Shown: piece after piece, positions 37,454 to 56,462 of the stretch | Layout of the letters: every line of letters begins with the position of its first letter | How positions within the stretch are numbered: the stretch's first letter is position 1 | Origin: Microbotryum silenes-acaulis | Lineage: Eukaryota > Basidiomycota > Microbotryomycetes > Microbotryales > Microbotryaceae | Assembly (NCBI GenBank): GCA_003665825.1 | Contig: QPFY01000001.1 | Span: 2,039,001-2,103,000, forward strand | Direction of reading: 5' to 3' | Length of the DNA: 64,000 nt | Notes under the pieces: generated by a model | Seen by the model: the letters and a program-made list of their open reading frames with translations, nothing else | Databases searched by the model: none | What the model was told of the DNA's origin: nothing | Program-made: the position numbers and the translations under genes

Positions 37454-37689
37454 CCTGTGTATCCTCATCCCTCGAAAAAGCCCACCCCAACATACCCGAC
37501 ACCGTACTCTTCCCCACTCCACCTTTGCCCCAAAGGACCAAGATCTTGTGCTTCACCTGCGCCATCCGTACCCTCACCGCCGCGATGTCCGGATCCGGTC
37601 CTTTCGGTGCAGTCGCGCAAAGTTAACGTTCTTGGTTTGCGCATCCGTCGCAGGCGGAGGCTTTACCTGCTAGTTCGGATTCGGTTCCC
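37454..37689 (-). pseudogene. Fragment of Nbp35/NUBP1 (cytosolic Fe-S scaffold ATPase)
   Basis: A short minus-strand frame carries the N-terminal half of Nbp35: GTESELAGKASACDGCANQ (part of the N-terminal Fe-S cysteine motif), LCATAPKGPDPDIAAVRVRM, then KHKILVLWGKGGVGKSTVSG (the deviant Walker A loop, with Trp where Nbp35 normally has Ser) and a donor gtcagt right after DEDTQ. A TAA stop separates CANQER from LCAT in the same frame. Nothing of the rest of Nbp35 follows; instead the phosphatase copy begins within about 20 bp. This is a duplicated exon fragment, not the functional gene, which should lie elsewhere in the genome. Confidence 0.8.
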
Positions 37690-38587
37690 TGCGTGACGAG
37701 AAGGAGGAGGAGCTGCGTTCAGTACGAGGTTCGCAGGGCCAGCAACGGGCTCATTCCGCTTCAGGCAACAAAGGCGAGAGCCACCAGAAAAGAAGAAACT
37801 TTGCGAAGCAACATTGATGAAATTTCCGACCTACCTACCCAATCCTTGACCCCTTCGAGTGACCCCGAAGCCTGAATTGCGAGCCTGAACGGTGGCCTCC
37901 GCAGTGAAGGACGTGTAAGGACGTGTTGAGACGTGCCATTATTGTCTCAGCGCACGGGCTGCTGCGATGCGTATACGTGGGGTTTTTAACACGCGGCAGG
38001 ACATAGACATACTACGGGAAGGACGGTGGAGGCCGGTCAGCCCCGGTCGAACTAACCGTACTGGAATGTCGAACCCGCGCCAATTTCGGGAGTCCTTCGG
38101 GGACTCGTAGGGACTCGTCGTGTCTAAGCTCAACTAAGCCCTCCCTCTGGGAGGGGCTTAGGGCTTAAGTACTTATCGGCGCGCCTGGCCCAGTTGCCCT
38201 CCGAAATTTCAGGGCCATTTTGGGGTGGTTCTCTGTAGCGTGGCAAGTACTTACAATTAATTATCCAAAACGCAGAGATGTTATTGATCTTCTATTATAA
38301 AAAATGGCCTGTGCGGAACGGCAAGAGAATACCCCATCTGTAGGCGAAGCTATAATGATCTGAAGTGTGTAAATTTGGTCAATTTGTTCACGTCGTGTCG
38401 ACTCGACGCGGCGCGAGCACCCACCGCCGGTACCGCCCCTGCCTCTGCCTCCCTCGCAAAACAGACACACCGAGCACAACCGGGCACGCCGCAACATTTG
38501 GCTCGAGGAGAACGTGTCTTAGATTGCCAGCTTGGGTCCACTTTCGCCCAATACCGCTCGTTGTCCTCCCCTGGGCCCACTCGCACC
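37690..38587. other. Intergenic region with a hairpin
   Basis: No supported gene. An imperfect inverted repeat lies at 38135-38160 (TAAGCCCTCCC paired with GGGAGGGGCTTA around a 3-base loop), next to short direct repeats of GGGACTCGT at about 38099-38119. The last 200 bp are the presumed promoter of the sugar transporter gene. Confidence 0.45.
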
Positions 38588-40851
38588 ATGTCAGCCGCGC
38601 CCCCCTCCAAGGATATCGCGCCGGCGAGTCTGTTCGGCGTGCCGCTGGGCCTCATCTCGCTCGTGACTTTGACGTGCCAAAACTCGGCTTTGACCATCGT
38701 ATTGCACTACGTCAGTTGTCCCTGTCTTGTCCAAAGTCTTGTTTGGTGTTGCTGACATCTAATCGCCCCTTCCTTCTCCCGCATCGGCGCGTGCAATCGC
38801 TCTCACATCACCGCGTTTGTCGACTGCGCTGGCCTCGCGTTGCCGATTGGGCTCCGCTGCGATACCTCGACAACGTGGCTCGTGGCTTGTCCATCTCCGA
38901 CCGTTTGACCCCGACGGTCCGCGCTCATCTCGACGATCCGCTACTCCGCATTTCACGATCCATGAACTACCTCTTTCGATTCTGGAAATGTGCACATCTT
39001 CCCACAGTCAAGGATCCGCGTCCCTGCGGATAGGATGTACTCGGCCGCCGAGGCGGTCTTGCTCAACGAACTGCTCAAGGGGTCCATCTCCTTCTCGATC
39101 GCGCTGTACAACACCTTGCGCTCTCAACCGCTGCCCTCGTCACGTGCCGGGGCCTACTCGCCCGTCGCCACCACCGACGAAGACAGCTTCTCGGACGTTG
39201 CGGCTTCAAAGGAGTTTCATCAGCAGCACGCGCCGACTTGGCAAGAACTGTGCACGGTTCCCAAGATCCTCAACGCGGCGCAACAGACGGGGCGCGATAT
39301 CTTCTCGTGAGTATTTCCTGAGCATGGCTATTTCTCGACTAAGGTCTCTTGAGGCTAAACTGATGAACTGTACCTGGATGTGATGTAGATCCGATTGCTG
39401 GAAGCTCTCGATCCCGGCATGCCTTTACGTCATTCAGAACAACGTGAGTATGCGCAATCGCATGGAAGGCCAGCCCACTCGCACTGGAGCTCACTCCCAA
39501 ATTTCTAATCCATCACAGCTTCAGTTCGTTGCTGCGAGTAACTTGGACGTTCCGACATTCCAGGTCACCTACGTGAGTCTGGGCGAGCGAGTTTCATTCT
39601 GCTGACGGACCCGCACTCATCTAATCAAAACCCACGACTCTGGTGATGACAGAACCTCAAAATCCTGACGACAGCTCTCTTCTCGGTTATCCTGCTCCGA
39701 AAACGTTTGTCGGCCAAGAAATGGCTCGCTCTGTTCTTCCTCGCCGCAGGAGTCGGTGTCGTACAGCTCCAGTCCACGGCTGCCAAGGGAGGCTCGGGAG
39801 AAGTGGCTGGGCATGCGCAACTCGATCGGTTCAAGGGACTCGTCGCCGTCGGAGCGGCCTGCATGACGAGTGGGTTGGCCGGTGTCTACTTTGAGCTTGT
39901 CCTCAAAGGCTCCAAAGTCGACCTATGGGTCCGCAACGTACAACTGTCTTTCTTCTCCCTCCTCCCCGCGCTCCTCCCCGTCTTCTTTCCCGACTTTACC
40001 CTCTTTGGTGGGGGCTCCTCCGTCACGACGCCGGTCGTCGCGGAATCAAGACCACTGTTTGCCTACTTTGGGCTGTGGGCTTGGGCCGTCGTTCTGATTC
40101 AGGTCGTTGGAGGCCTTGTGACGGCTCTGGTCATCAAGTTCAGGTGAGTTCTGGTGTCCGTGCAGTGAGAAAGACGCCGATCTGCTTCCTCTAGCACTCC
40201 TTTGCTCATCAATCCTCGTCTTATCATTCTGCTCGCAGTGACAACATCATGAAGGGGTTTGCGACTTCGCTCGCCATCATTCTCTCATTCATCGCGGGCA
40301 TGATCTTGTTCAACTTCCGCGTGACACCTGCCTTCCTCGTCGGCACTTGCATCGTCGTTGGCGCGACGTACTTGTACAACCAGCCCGACCCCAAGCCGCG
40401 CCAACCGGGTGCGGTCAATAATTTCCCACTAGCCCACGTTCATGCCGGGTCCAACGTGTCGGCCAAAAATTTCGGCATCATTCCGGCAAACCAGGCAGTG
40501 GGGAGTCGCCCTGCGCCACGAATTGAGACGCACCGATCTTCCGAGTCGGGTTCGGCCGGCTCGCAAGTCTCGTACACGCCCGGAGCACATCCTGCGACGT
40601 ACAGAAGATCACACCAACAACAAGGTTCGATCTCGGGACCCTCGACGCCGGACATCACCTTGCCCGGGTTCGGTCAGAGCAACGGGGACTATACAAATCT
40701 GGGTCTCACGAACGGGACGCCCGGTTCGCCGCAGCGAGGGGCGACGGTGTCGCCGTATCAGTCGACGCCACCCAAGGGTGTTTCGTCTAAGCAGACGCCT
40801 ACAAGTCCTTTGGGGGCGGGTGTGGCGGCTTTCTCGGGGACTCGATCATAA
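38588..40851 (+). CDS. Nucleotide-sugar transporter, UDP-galactose type (SLC35A-like)
   Basis: Predicted 544-residue Golgi antiporter that exchanges cytosolic nucleotide sugar for lumenal nucleoside monophosphate. Exons: 38588-38710, 39008-39306, 39389-39443, 39519-39572, 39653-40143, 40239-40851. The family pattern is clear: LVTLTCQNSALTIVLHYSR in the first helix, AAEAVLLNELLKG, IPACLYVIQNNLQFVAASNL, TFQVTYNLKILTTALFSVIL, SGLAGVYFELVLKGSKVDLW, and VGGLVTALVIKFSDNIMKGF near the end. About ten membrane helices. The substrate is inferred as UDP-galactose-like from these motifs; CMP- or UDP-GlcNAc types share much of the pattern. Residues about 410-544 form a Ser/Pro/Gly-rich cytosolic tail much longer than in animal homologues. 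Confidence 0.9.
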
Positions 40852-41346
40852 ATTGCACGGGCCCACGCGGGACCGAGGGGAAGCACTTGGTGATCAGGTT
40901 TTGCGGTGGGGCGGCGTATACGCTTACAATAACAAAGGGGACTTGACTTTTCATCCTGGTCTCAGCACTGTTGTCTTGTTTGTCTTCGACCTGCCTTGTG
41001 TTAACTCAGTCGATGTCTATTCCGAACGGCAGGGGTTCCATCTTGATGTGCTGCCGGCGCAACCAATCCGTGCGGGCCCAAGTACATTGTTTATTGTGCA
41101 GTCGAGTGCGTTCCGATCATTTTCCTAATCATAGATTGGTCTTTGTTTCGGTTTTTTCTTTGGCTATGCATGGACATTGTGATATCTCATATTTGTGGCT
41201 ACCACATTTATTAGGGGTTAGGGTCACCGTAATCGGCTGTAATTGGGCGGATTAGTGCCTATCAGTGGATTCGGTGTGACCCCGGCGGCCGGCCGAGCCG
41301 CTTGTCGAGCGTTTGCTCTGCCGCTTCCCGCATCGAAGGATCGACA
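40852..41346. other. Intergenic region
   Basis: 495 bp between the sugar transporter and the complex I gene, same strand. T-rich in the first half. No gene; must hold the promoter of the next gene. Confidence 0.4.
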
Positions 41347-43186
41347 ATGGCTTCGCGAGTGTGTGAGTACCCACCACACGCCACGCTTGGGTCATGCACT
41401 GGCACTGATTCTGTACTCTGAACCGACGCAGTCTCCTCAGCAGCTCAACTGGCTCGGTCCACACCGGCGTCGACGGTCAGTCCGAGCGAGATGCTGCTCC
41501 GTCGTGCTCTCCAGCGACGAGGCTGACCCTCACTTGACCCTCACTTGACCCTCACTTGGCCCTTTCTCCCTCCCTACAGCGCTCGGTCAGCTCGGTCCCC
41601 TCCAGTGTCGTCGTCCCTGCGACGCAGACCAAGAAGGTCTTCACACCCAAGGGGCCCGGAGGAAGGTGAGTGAGAGGCAGAGCAGAGCGGGCAGGAGCTG
41701 CGACGCCGGCCGACGCCAATGGATCGAGACTGACTCCCCCTCCTCCTCCCTCCTTCTCTCTCCACCTCTCCACTTTCACATCTAGGCACTCGTCAACGGG
41801 CCATGTCGCAACCGTGTTTGGAGCGACCGGCTTCTTGGGTCGTTACCTCGTGTCCAAGCTGGCCAAGGCGGGCACGCAGGTCGTCGTGCCGTACCGTGAC
41901 CAGGACGAGGCGTACGTTGGGATTTTTAGGCTCGTACACGATGTTTATTGAAGCTTATGTTCGACGCCATCTCATCGGGCAGTCGCCACCTGAAGGTCTG
42001 CGGTGATCTCGGTCAGGTCGTCCCCATGGCAAGTCTCCCACCACACACATCCCGCCCGCGCGCTGATCTCGATTCCTCCGCAGGAGGTGCAATCAGCTGA
42101 CATGATCATTACATCCCCCTCCCGCGTATAGGAATGGGACTTGAAGAACGACACCCAGATCGAGGAATGCCTGCGACACTCGGACACGGTCTACAACCTC
42201 GTCGGGCGGGATTACACGACCAAGTGTGTTGCATCAGCGCGGGCACCTACCTGGGCGGATTCGGGACTGATACAGCTTTTATCCATCACTACTCTCCAGG
42301 AACTTCTCCTTTGACGATGTGCACGTCTCGGGTGCGCGCCGCTTGGCCCGCATCGCCCACAGCTCGGGTGTGTCGCGCTTCATCCACCTCTCGCACCTCA
42401 ACGCCGCGCCCGACTCGGCGTCGCAATTCTATCGCACCAAGTTCCACGGCGAGCAGGCCGTCAAGGACGCGTTCCCCGAGGCGACGATCGTGCGACCGGG
42501 GTGGATGTACGGCCACGAGGATCGCTTGCTCAACACGATCGCCGTTAGTCCGAGTGTGTTCAGGGTCAACCATGGGGAGACGAGGATCGCGCCGGTTCAT
42601 GTGAGTGAGAGCGAACGAGCATGTTCGAAATAGGAACCAAGCCCCAAATTTGATCTACCTTCCACCAGGTTATGGACGTTACCCAAGCGCTCTCGATTAT
42701 GCTGACCGCCCCTTCGACCGCGTCCTCGACGTTCGCCTTCTCCGGCCCCCAAACCTACACCTTTGAACAACTCTTGCACTTCGTCGAAGCCCTGACTCTA
42801 CAAAAACTCTCGGGCCCCAACTTCCCCAAACCCATCTTGGCGCTTGCCGCTCGTCTGTGGGATCTCGTCTGGTGGCCTACCCTGAGCCCCGATGAAGTGA
42901 CGAGAAGGTTCATTGATGATGTGCAGATTGAGGAAGGGTTGAAGGGGTTCAAGGATTTGGGTATCGAACCGGACGTGTTGGAGGACGTGGCGATCGTTTA
43001 TTTGAGGAGGTATCGTTCGAGGTGAGTTGTCGTCAGATGGGGTGGGGAGCGGGGAAGTGATTGGAGCAGCGCTGACTTTCCTTTCATCACTTGCACTCGC
43101 TCTACTTTTGCAGTTCGTACTTTGATTTGCCCGTCGCTTCGGGCGGGATCAAGTTGAGGAGTCAGAAGTACCACGTTGTCGAATAG
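41347..43186 (+). CDS. NADH:ubiquinone oxidoreductase 40-kDa-type subunit (NDUFA9)
   Basis: Predicted 378-residue accessory subunit of mitochondrial complex I, an atypical short-chain dehydrogenase/reductase fold that holds a nucleotide near the Q-module junction. Exons: 41347-41362, 41432-41475, 41580-41665, 41786-41911, 41983-42028, 42132-42223, 42300-42600, 42669-43021, 43114-43186. The N-terminus after splicing ([20 protein letters not shown]) is a clear mitochondrial presequence. The Rossmann loop is [15 protein letters not shown] (residues about 56-70), followed by [43 protein letters not shown] and [12 protein letters not shown], all family features. The intron after VVPM has a GC donor (ATG|GCAAGT). 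Intron 2 carries a triplicated GACCCTCACTT unit. The ATG exon is only 16 bases long. Confidence 0.93.
41523..41560. repeat. Triplicated 12-bp unit in an intron
   Basis: Three consecutive copies of TGACCCTCACTT (third slightly changed) inside intron 2 of the complex I subunit gene. It lies before the pyrimidine tract of the 3' splice site. Confidence 0.75.
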
Positions 43187-43513
43187 TCGGAGGGGATCGA
43201 TCGCTTCGCTGGCTTAGAAGTCACCCCCAGTTGGAGGAGGGCAACATGGGCTCTCTTTCTTTCTTCTCCTTTTCATAGGTCTCTTTCCTTTTTTTGTTTG
43301 GTTCTTTTACTTTTCCCAACTTGTGTTCTACAATCTAAGCTTGGTGTGGCTCTCATCAAGCAATCGGCAATCGCGATATGGACAGAGCGGGACAACTTGC
43401 ATAATGATTACAATGAGCCCACGAGCGAATGGAAAGACCTTGCGTGCCAAAGCCAGATTGCCAAAACTTTTGAGAATATCGAGGACTCTTGGTCTTCGGG
43501 AAGACGACCGTCT
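43187..43513. other. Convergent 3' intergenic region
   Basis: 327 bp between the stop codons of the complex I gene (+) and the PUB-domain gene (-). T-rich near 43255-43320. No other feature. Confidence 0.4.
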
Positions 43514-44803
43514 CTACGCATCCTCATATTCCTCCTCATCACTGTCTTCCAAATCCTGATTCTGCACGAACCCATCATGATCCACAACGGCTTCGCCGGT
43601 GCCCAAGACCCGTCCCGTCACGCTCCCATTACTAGGCGGTCGATCCGTATCGTCGTCGTCGTCACCATTCTGTTGGATCGTCATGGACCTTGCTGCGGAC
43701 GTGGAACCTGTGAAGACGGGGTGGTCCGACGCATCGTCGGCTTGGAGGCGTAGGCGTTCGAGTTCGGCTTTGGCTTCGGCTTCAGAGGCTTGACGAGCTT
43801 TCTCGGTGCGGACGATGCGGTCTGCATGAAGAACACGAATAACGTATAAGTAGTGAGCTCAAAGCCTGATTCTGACCCATTTCAAACTAACCTCTCTCGT
43901 CCTTTTCCATCTTGAGCCTGCGATCCTCTTCGAATTGCAACAGCGCCTTCTTCTTCCGCTCCTCCTGCACATCCTTCTCACTCTGGCGATACCTCCCTTC
44001 CCTCTCTTCGGCCTCCTTTGCCCTACCAAGTACAACCGCGACGACATGAGCCCCCAACTTGAGTTGATGCAATTGTTTCGCCGAGGGACAGGGTGGGTAA
44101 ACGAGGTATTCGGTAAAGTCGATAACTTGGATGCGGAACGAACACAGGAGGAGAAAGTCGATCGCGGCGGAGGAGGACACGTCGACGAGGTGACGTTGGA
44201 TCTGCGCGTTCGACTTGCGTAGTTGACGGTACTTCATCGCTTGGGCCGGGTTGGGCGGTTCGAGGAGGTTGCTGTCGGGTCAGAGGAAGTGAAAAGTCAG
44301 GGTCGATTTGGTTGCCCGAATTCGCCGAGGTTCAAGCTCGAGGTGCGTCTCACCCCAGTATGGTCTGCATGAGTTGCAACGTCTGCACAGCTTGAGGTTT
44401 GGAGCATTTCGGTAAAAGCTGTGATGAGGTGCATGGAATGCAATTCACGTCAGCGGTTCAGCGTTCGAATGAGGACCGAATTAGACCTAATCACGTCCTC
44501 CCTCTCTCCCTTTGAACGCACCTGAGTATCCAAGATCCTATGGAACGGCAACTTGTCCTTGGCACCAGCTTGGAAGGTCAAAGGGGCGAAAGGGACGTGT
44601 TGTTGTCGATGGGCATCGGTCGGTTGAGCGGGTGGGGTAGCGGTGAGAGCTTGAGCTTGGGCTCTGGCTTCGGCTGCGAGCAGAGCGGCTTGGTGCGGCG
44701 CAAGGGCCGGATCAAAGCTCGAGCCTGTGGAGGTGGCGGAGGTTGGGGTGGAGTTGGAGAGCGAGGTAGGGGCTGGGTCGGTCCATGGGTTGTGGGGTTG
44801 CAT
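43514..44803 (-). CDS. PUB/PUG-domain protein (putative Cdc48/p97 cofactor)
   Basis: Predicted 344-residue soluble protein. Exons (minus): 44803-44522, 44418-44354, 44271-43892, 43821-43514. A PUB domain spans about residues 85-190: PFHRILDTQLLPKCSKP, QLMQTILGNLLEPPN, AMKYRQLRKSNAQIQRHLVD, and SAAIDFLLLCSFRIQ. PUB domains are known to bind the C-terminal tail of the AAA ATPase p97/Cdc48, as in PNGase, UBXD1 and HOIP. The region before it is Ala/Pro/Gln-rich. After it comes a charged coiled coil (about 205-265; EERKKKALLQFEEDRRLKME) and an acidic C-terminus ending EDSDEEEYEDA. No UBX, UBA or transglutaminase domain is present, so it is neither a PNGase nor a full UBXD1. It is divergent from the OTU1-like gene. 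Confidence 0.8.
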
Positions 44804-45215
44804 CGTATTGGCTGAGGACGGCTCACGTTGCGATGGGATGGCCGAACTGGGGGACTGGGAGACGCCGAGACGGGCAGACTGGGAGACGGAACGGGCAGAC
44901 TGGCAGTGGGAGCAGTCGAATGTGGGGGTCGGTCACTTGGCCACGTGGCCGGTGTCGCAGCAGAGGGTTCAGTACACAGTGAATCACGATGTTGGGAAAG
45001 GAAGAGGTGTTGGATGGCTCTGGACTCGGATCGCCGACAGTGCGGAGGCTACCTCAGACAGGGGCTATCGGGGACGGGCTAGCCGAAACGCGTGTGTCAA
45101 AAGTCAAAAGCCGACGCGTCATCGGCGCGTCGTCATCAGCAGCTGTCATCAGTCGAGCCGCGGTGACTCGCGGGGGGCACTTTGACCGCGTCCCACACTC
45201 AAGTCCATCTCAAGC
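44804..45215. promoter_or_regulatory. Shared divergent promoter region of the PUB and OTU1 genes
   Basis: 412 bp separate the two divergent start codons. The region is GC-rich with repeated GGGAGACGGA-like words near 44855-44895. It could drive both p97-linked genes together. No specific factor site was assigned. Confidence 0.45.
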
Positions 45216-46976
45216 ATGACCACCATCGCACTCCGGATAAGGTCAGGTCCCTCGCAAGCTCCAAGTTATCTGTGCTCTAGTTGCTGACCGTCCACAAGTG
45301 CGTAGAGCTCCCAATGGAGCTCATTCGGTCTCGGTCCCTGCCGAGGCCTCGCTCGAGCATCTTATGCAGAAAGTCACAGAGACCACCTCGATACCGCTTC
45401 ATCAACAGGAGTGCAAGTCCTCTTTATCCTCCTACGCTTTTGGGTCGGGCTGGACCTCAGGCTGGCAGGTCGGACTCGGCCCCTGAGTGAATCGCCAACT
45501 TGAAGGGTGGTGGTGCCCCGCCTTGGGTCCGACCTTACTGACGGGACACGTCATCCCCAATCCACACCAGCACTCCGGAATTCATCGCTCATCCTTCCCT
45601 CATTTAACCTACAGTACGAACAGGCTTCCCTCCCAAGCCCATCCCTACCTCATCCCCTTCTACGACCACGCTATCCCAACTCGGTCTTCGATCAGGCGAG
45701 TCCATTCAAGTCACTGCCAACACCTCAGCTGCCGAGACAGCTTCCCCCGGATCAGCCGCTTTGACCTCAGTTGAGAATACCTCTACACATCTTCATGCCA
45801 TAGCTTCGTCATCCACTTTTCCCCTCGCGACGAACCATCGGGTTAGCACGACTTCGGCATCGACTTCGGCATCGACCCTGCCGAAGCCGACATCCTCGGC
45901 AGGCGCTGGCAGATACGTCCAAGTCGACGGAGGATATCTGTGCCTCAGGGTCAGTACCATACCCCGCGACAATTTTCAAGCCGTGATTGAAACCCAAGCC
46001 GACGTATCGTGCTTTGGACTCTCCACAGACCGTGCCCGACGATAATTCGTGCCTCTTCCGAGCCGTTGGGTTGCTGTTGGCGCCTGAGAAAGGAGATTTG
46101 CGGCAGCGTGAGTAGGCCTTAATGCTCCACCGATTGTGTACTAGACAGTGGGTATTGATGATATCGTGCACCCACCGTTGCTTGCCACATCGCAGTCGTC
46201 GCCGAGGTGATTCGGAATAGTCCAGAGACTTGGTCCGAAGCCGTGCTTGGGTAAGCTCTAGTTTCGAGTGTTCATTCGGAATCGAACATAATCTCCCTTC
46301 ACTGACACAATCAGATTATGTTTACCCTAGCCAACCGCAAGAAAGTTATATCAATACGATTCTCAAACCCAACTCGTGGGGAGGCGCGATCGAACTGGCC
46401 ATCTTTGCCTCCTACTTCAACACCGCAATCGCCTCGATTGATGTCAAGACGGGTCGAGTCGATGAGTTTGGGGAAGGAGAGGGTTACGAGAATGTTGCCG
46501 TGTTGGTGTATAGCGGAATACGTGAGTATGCCTTTCATTACCTCGCGGACCGGAGGAACGTCTTCTGACTAGGACCGTTTTCCGCGGAGGACCAGACTAC
46601 GACGCCGTGACTTTCTCCTACGCCGAACCCTCGTCCGCGGATGTCTACCCCTTCCCAAACCTCGACTTTGACACCCGACTATTTTCTCGGACGTCCGAGT
46701 ACGACCAAGCTTCGGTCATGTTGATCGCTGCCCAGGAGCTCGTCACCGCGTTGAGGAAAACTCATCAGTTCACGGACGCGGCAACGTTTACGTGAGTCAT
46801 GGGTAGCTCTCGACACTATTCGCTCGATACCTTAAAGCTGAGAAGTGATGTTTGACTCCTTTGCCTGGTGCAGCTTGAAGTGCGAACAATGCGGCAAGGC
46901 GATTGTCGGTGAAAAGGAGGCTCGCGCACATGCGAGCGAGACGGGGCATGTCAAATTCGGCGAGTATGACGATTGA
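45216..46976 (+). CDS. OTU1/YOD1-type ubiquitin thioesterase
   Basis: Predicted 363-residue cysteine deubiquitinase acting with Cdc48/p97 in protein quality control. Exons: 45216-45241, 45306-45412, 45615-45949, 46029-46107, 46196-46250, 46331-46521, 46596-46791, 46874-46976. Domain order matches yeast Otu1: an N-terminal ubiquitin-like p97-binding domain (IRAPNGAHSVSVPAE ... HQQELRTGFPPKPIP ... LGLRSGESIQVT, residues 1-90), a linker, the OTU core (VPDDNSCLFRAVG with D161 and catalytic C164; SWGGAIELAIFASYF; catalytic His in the IHYDAV motif at H265), and a C-terminal C2H2 finger (C333, C336, H349, H355). The intron within QEL has a GC donor (T|GCAAGT); without it the RTGFPPK segment would be missed. 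All phases agree. Confidence 0.94.
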
Positions 46977-54208
<7,232 letters not shown>

Positions 54209-54213
54209 AAAGT

Positions 54214-56462
54214 GGCCAAGACAACACCATTGAAAAGCACCGAAAAACAGATCGAGTATGGGACCAGTTTAGCCTTCGTTCGAGTACACATTAGAGTGTG
54301 GGGGTAAATGGAGTCTAATAATTAGCAATGTGATATCTGCTGAGATCTCAGGAAGTATCAACAAAGACCCGGCACGGACTTCGGGCATCTGACTCGCCTG
54401 ACTGCGCAGGCTATAAACACCAAACGCAATGGCGAAAATTTGAAAGTGCACTCACTAAGCGCAGCCAAGAAGAATGCCCGCTTATCTTATCGCCAGCAGC
54501 AGCGATCTTTCCTCCTGGATCTCTAGCTGACCTGTTAGACCTCCCGCTGTCGGCACTACTGCTGGGCAGTAACCTTTTCAAGCGGGCTAGAGCGCATTTA
54601 AGCGGTAGCCAACCCCTGCCAGCGTTGGTTGCCTCTCGGTCGTATGGTTGCTACTTTGCATTCCCTGCACTTCCGGGGGAAGGGCCATATTGTATGACAT
54701 GAAGAGACACTAGTCAATGAAAAGGCAAAAGCACGCGAGCGCTCGCATCATCTGTTTGGATTGAGGCTTTTGGAACAAGAGCCTTCGATTCCAGACAGCC
54801 ATTAAAAATTTCACCAAGTTTCGTCATCACTGCCATCATCTTCCGCATTGAAGTCCCACTCCTCAAGCCCAAATGCACCGTTGTCTGTGGCGTCGATAGA
54901 GTAATGACTCAAATCGTCGCTCGAATGATCACTCATGTCAAAGTCAATTCCTTCGTTCGTGTTGTCGTCCGTCTCATCAATCGTGTCACCAGGGCTGCGG
55001 GCAAACGAAGTCGAATCCGGCAGGCCATCCGCTGTCGTTTGCTGAAAAAGTTCAGCGTCGTCGGTACACCAAAGCCGAACCGCCACGCACCCCTCCATCT
55101 GTTGTTCGCCCGTGTCTTGGGTGCACTACCACAGGTAGTAATCAAGGCTCGGGATCGATGGCCCCGATGGAGGAGGGCTCCGAGTCGGTCGACGTTTCGG
55201 ACGCGGCCTCGTTGGGTTGCCGTGAATACTGTGGTACTCGGGATCCGGTCGCATCCGCTATTTCAATTTGTCAAGGCTAATAGAAGTCGTAGCGGCAGTA
55301 AGTTCTGGACTTGGGCGCCTCGACGACGAGTCATTCCCGGCGGCCACGAGAGGAGGGAGGCTAAAGACGGCTTGCGGGAGGGAGAGGAAGAGGAGGTGGT
55401 TTCGAACGGGCCTTCACTTTTACGCCGCAAAGACGCAGAAAATGACGAGCAATGGTGGGATCAGTGGGGCAGGGTTTGGAAGGAAGACCGAGCCCGATGT
55501 GCGGATGAAGCGGTGAAGGGGGATGAACAGAAAGCAGCGATTTGAACTGCCGGGACGTTTGAGGGGAGTTTTCTTCTTGTTTTCAGGAAGGCTTCCAGGA
55601 TCCAATACAAAATCTTACTCGTCTCTCACTTTTTGCGTGTTTCAAGTCTCGTTTGGCATCGTCTCCAGTCTCCGACCTCAGCGTTTCGTTCTCGAACTCG
55701 GTCTCGCTTCTCGATTCTACCCCCACTGTGGCAGTCTCTCGTGTCTCTCGCCTTGGTGTCTTAAAAGCTCTTAGTCATACCTTAGCCTTTTATTATCATA
55801 TCATCTTTGATCGCTATACCATAATGCCAGCAGCGTAGCCGGAGGATTTTACAAACGCCGCGCTCTTCGGGGACAAGACTGGCTCCTTTTCTCGTTCTCG
55901 CACGGGCCATGACCTCATCTTGTTCTTTCTCTTATTCTTCTTCGCCCCCTCCTCTGGTCCCGTGGTCGCCCGCTCTCGATGATCGTGTCAGCCGCCTTCT
56001 TCTTCCTCCGCCTCGTGAATTTCTTACGCTTGGTCTTGCCAGTGTCTTTTTCCTTGTCTTTCCCTACTAGGGACGCTGGATTTGCTTGTGGTAGTGGCGG
56101 TGTGTGTCGCAAGGAGCCCATGCTTGAAGCGATGCCGATGAGTGCAAGGCGGTGGGGGAGGGTTGAAGCTTGAAGGTGGGGGTGCCAGTGCCATGTGCTG
56201 AGGCAAAGGGCCGATTAGCGTAGGCGAGTAGCCACTGCACTACTTAGCCGCTATTTTGCCTCCGGGCGCGGGCGGTGGGGAAGGGACGGTATACCATGCC
56301 TGTACCAACGTTTTCCTGGGCCAAATTTCAAAAAAGCTGCCTTAACGCGTTACGCGCGACCTAGTTGTTTTGGCAGGGCTCCAGGCTTGTCGATTATCAC
56401 GATACCTTCTGCTCCACCTCTTGGCCTTCCTCTTCCACCCCATCCCTCCTCTTGCCTCCACA
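54214..56462. other. Repeat-rich region upstream of the acetyltransferase gene
   Basis: No confident gene. A minus-strand frame at 54811-55098 encodes 95 residues, very acidic (IDETDDNTNEGIDFDMSDH), possibly a real exon or part of a decayed transposon gene. A minus frame at 55915-56121 is Lys/Arg-rich (KTKRKKFTRRRKKK) and equally uncertain. Copy A of the inverted repeat lies at 55420-55790. The last 70 bp before 56463 are C/T-rich promoter-like sequence. Confidence 0.4.
55420..55790 (+). repeat. Dispersed repeat, copy A
   Basis: About 350 bp whose sequence recurs, inverted and diverged by roughly a quarter by eye, at 58560-58945. Shared landmarks in order: GCCxCGAAGACxC, GCGGATGArGCrGTxAArGGGGAT, GAGGATCCAATA (here CAGGATCCAATA), CGTGTyTCAAGTCTCGTT, and CTCAGCGT. 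The family is not identified; no terminal repeats or coding motif recognised. Confidence 0.75.
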
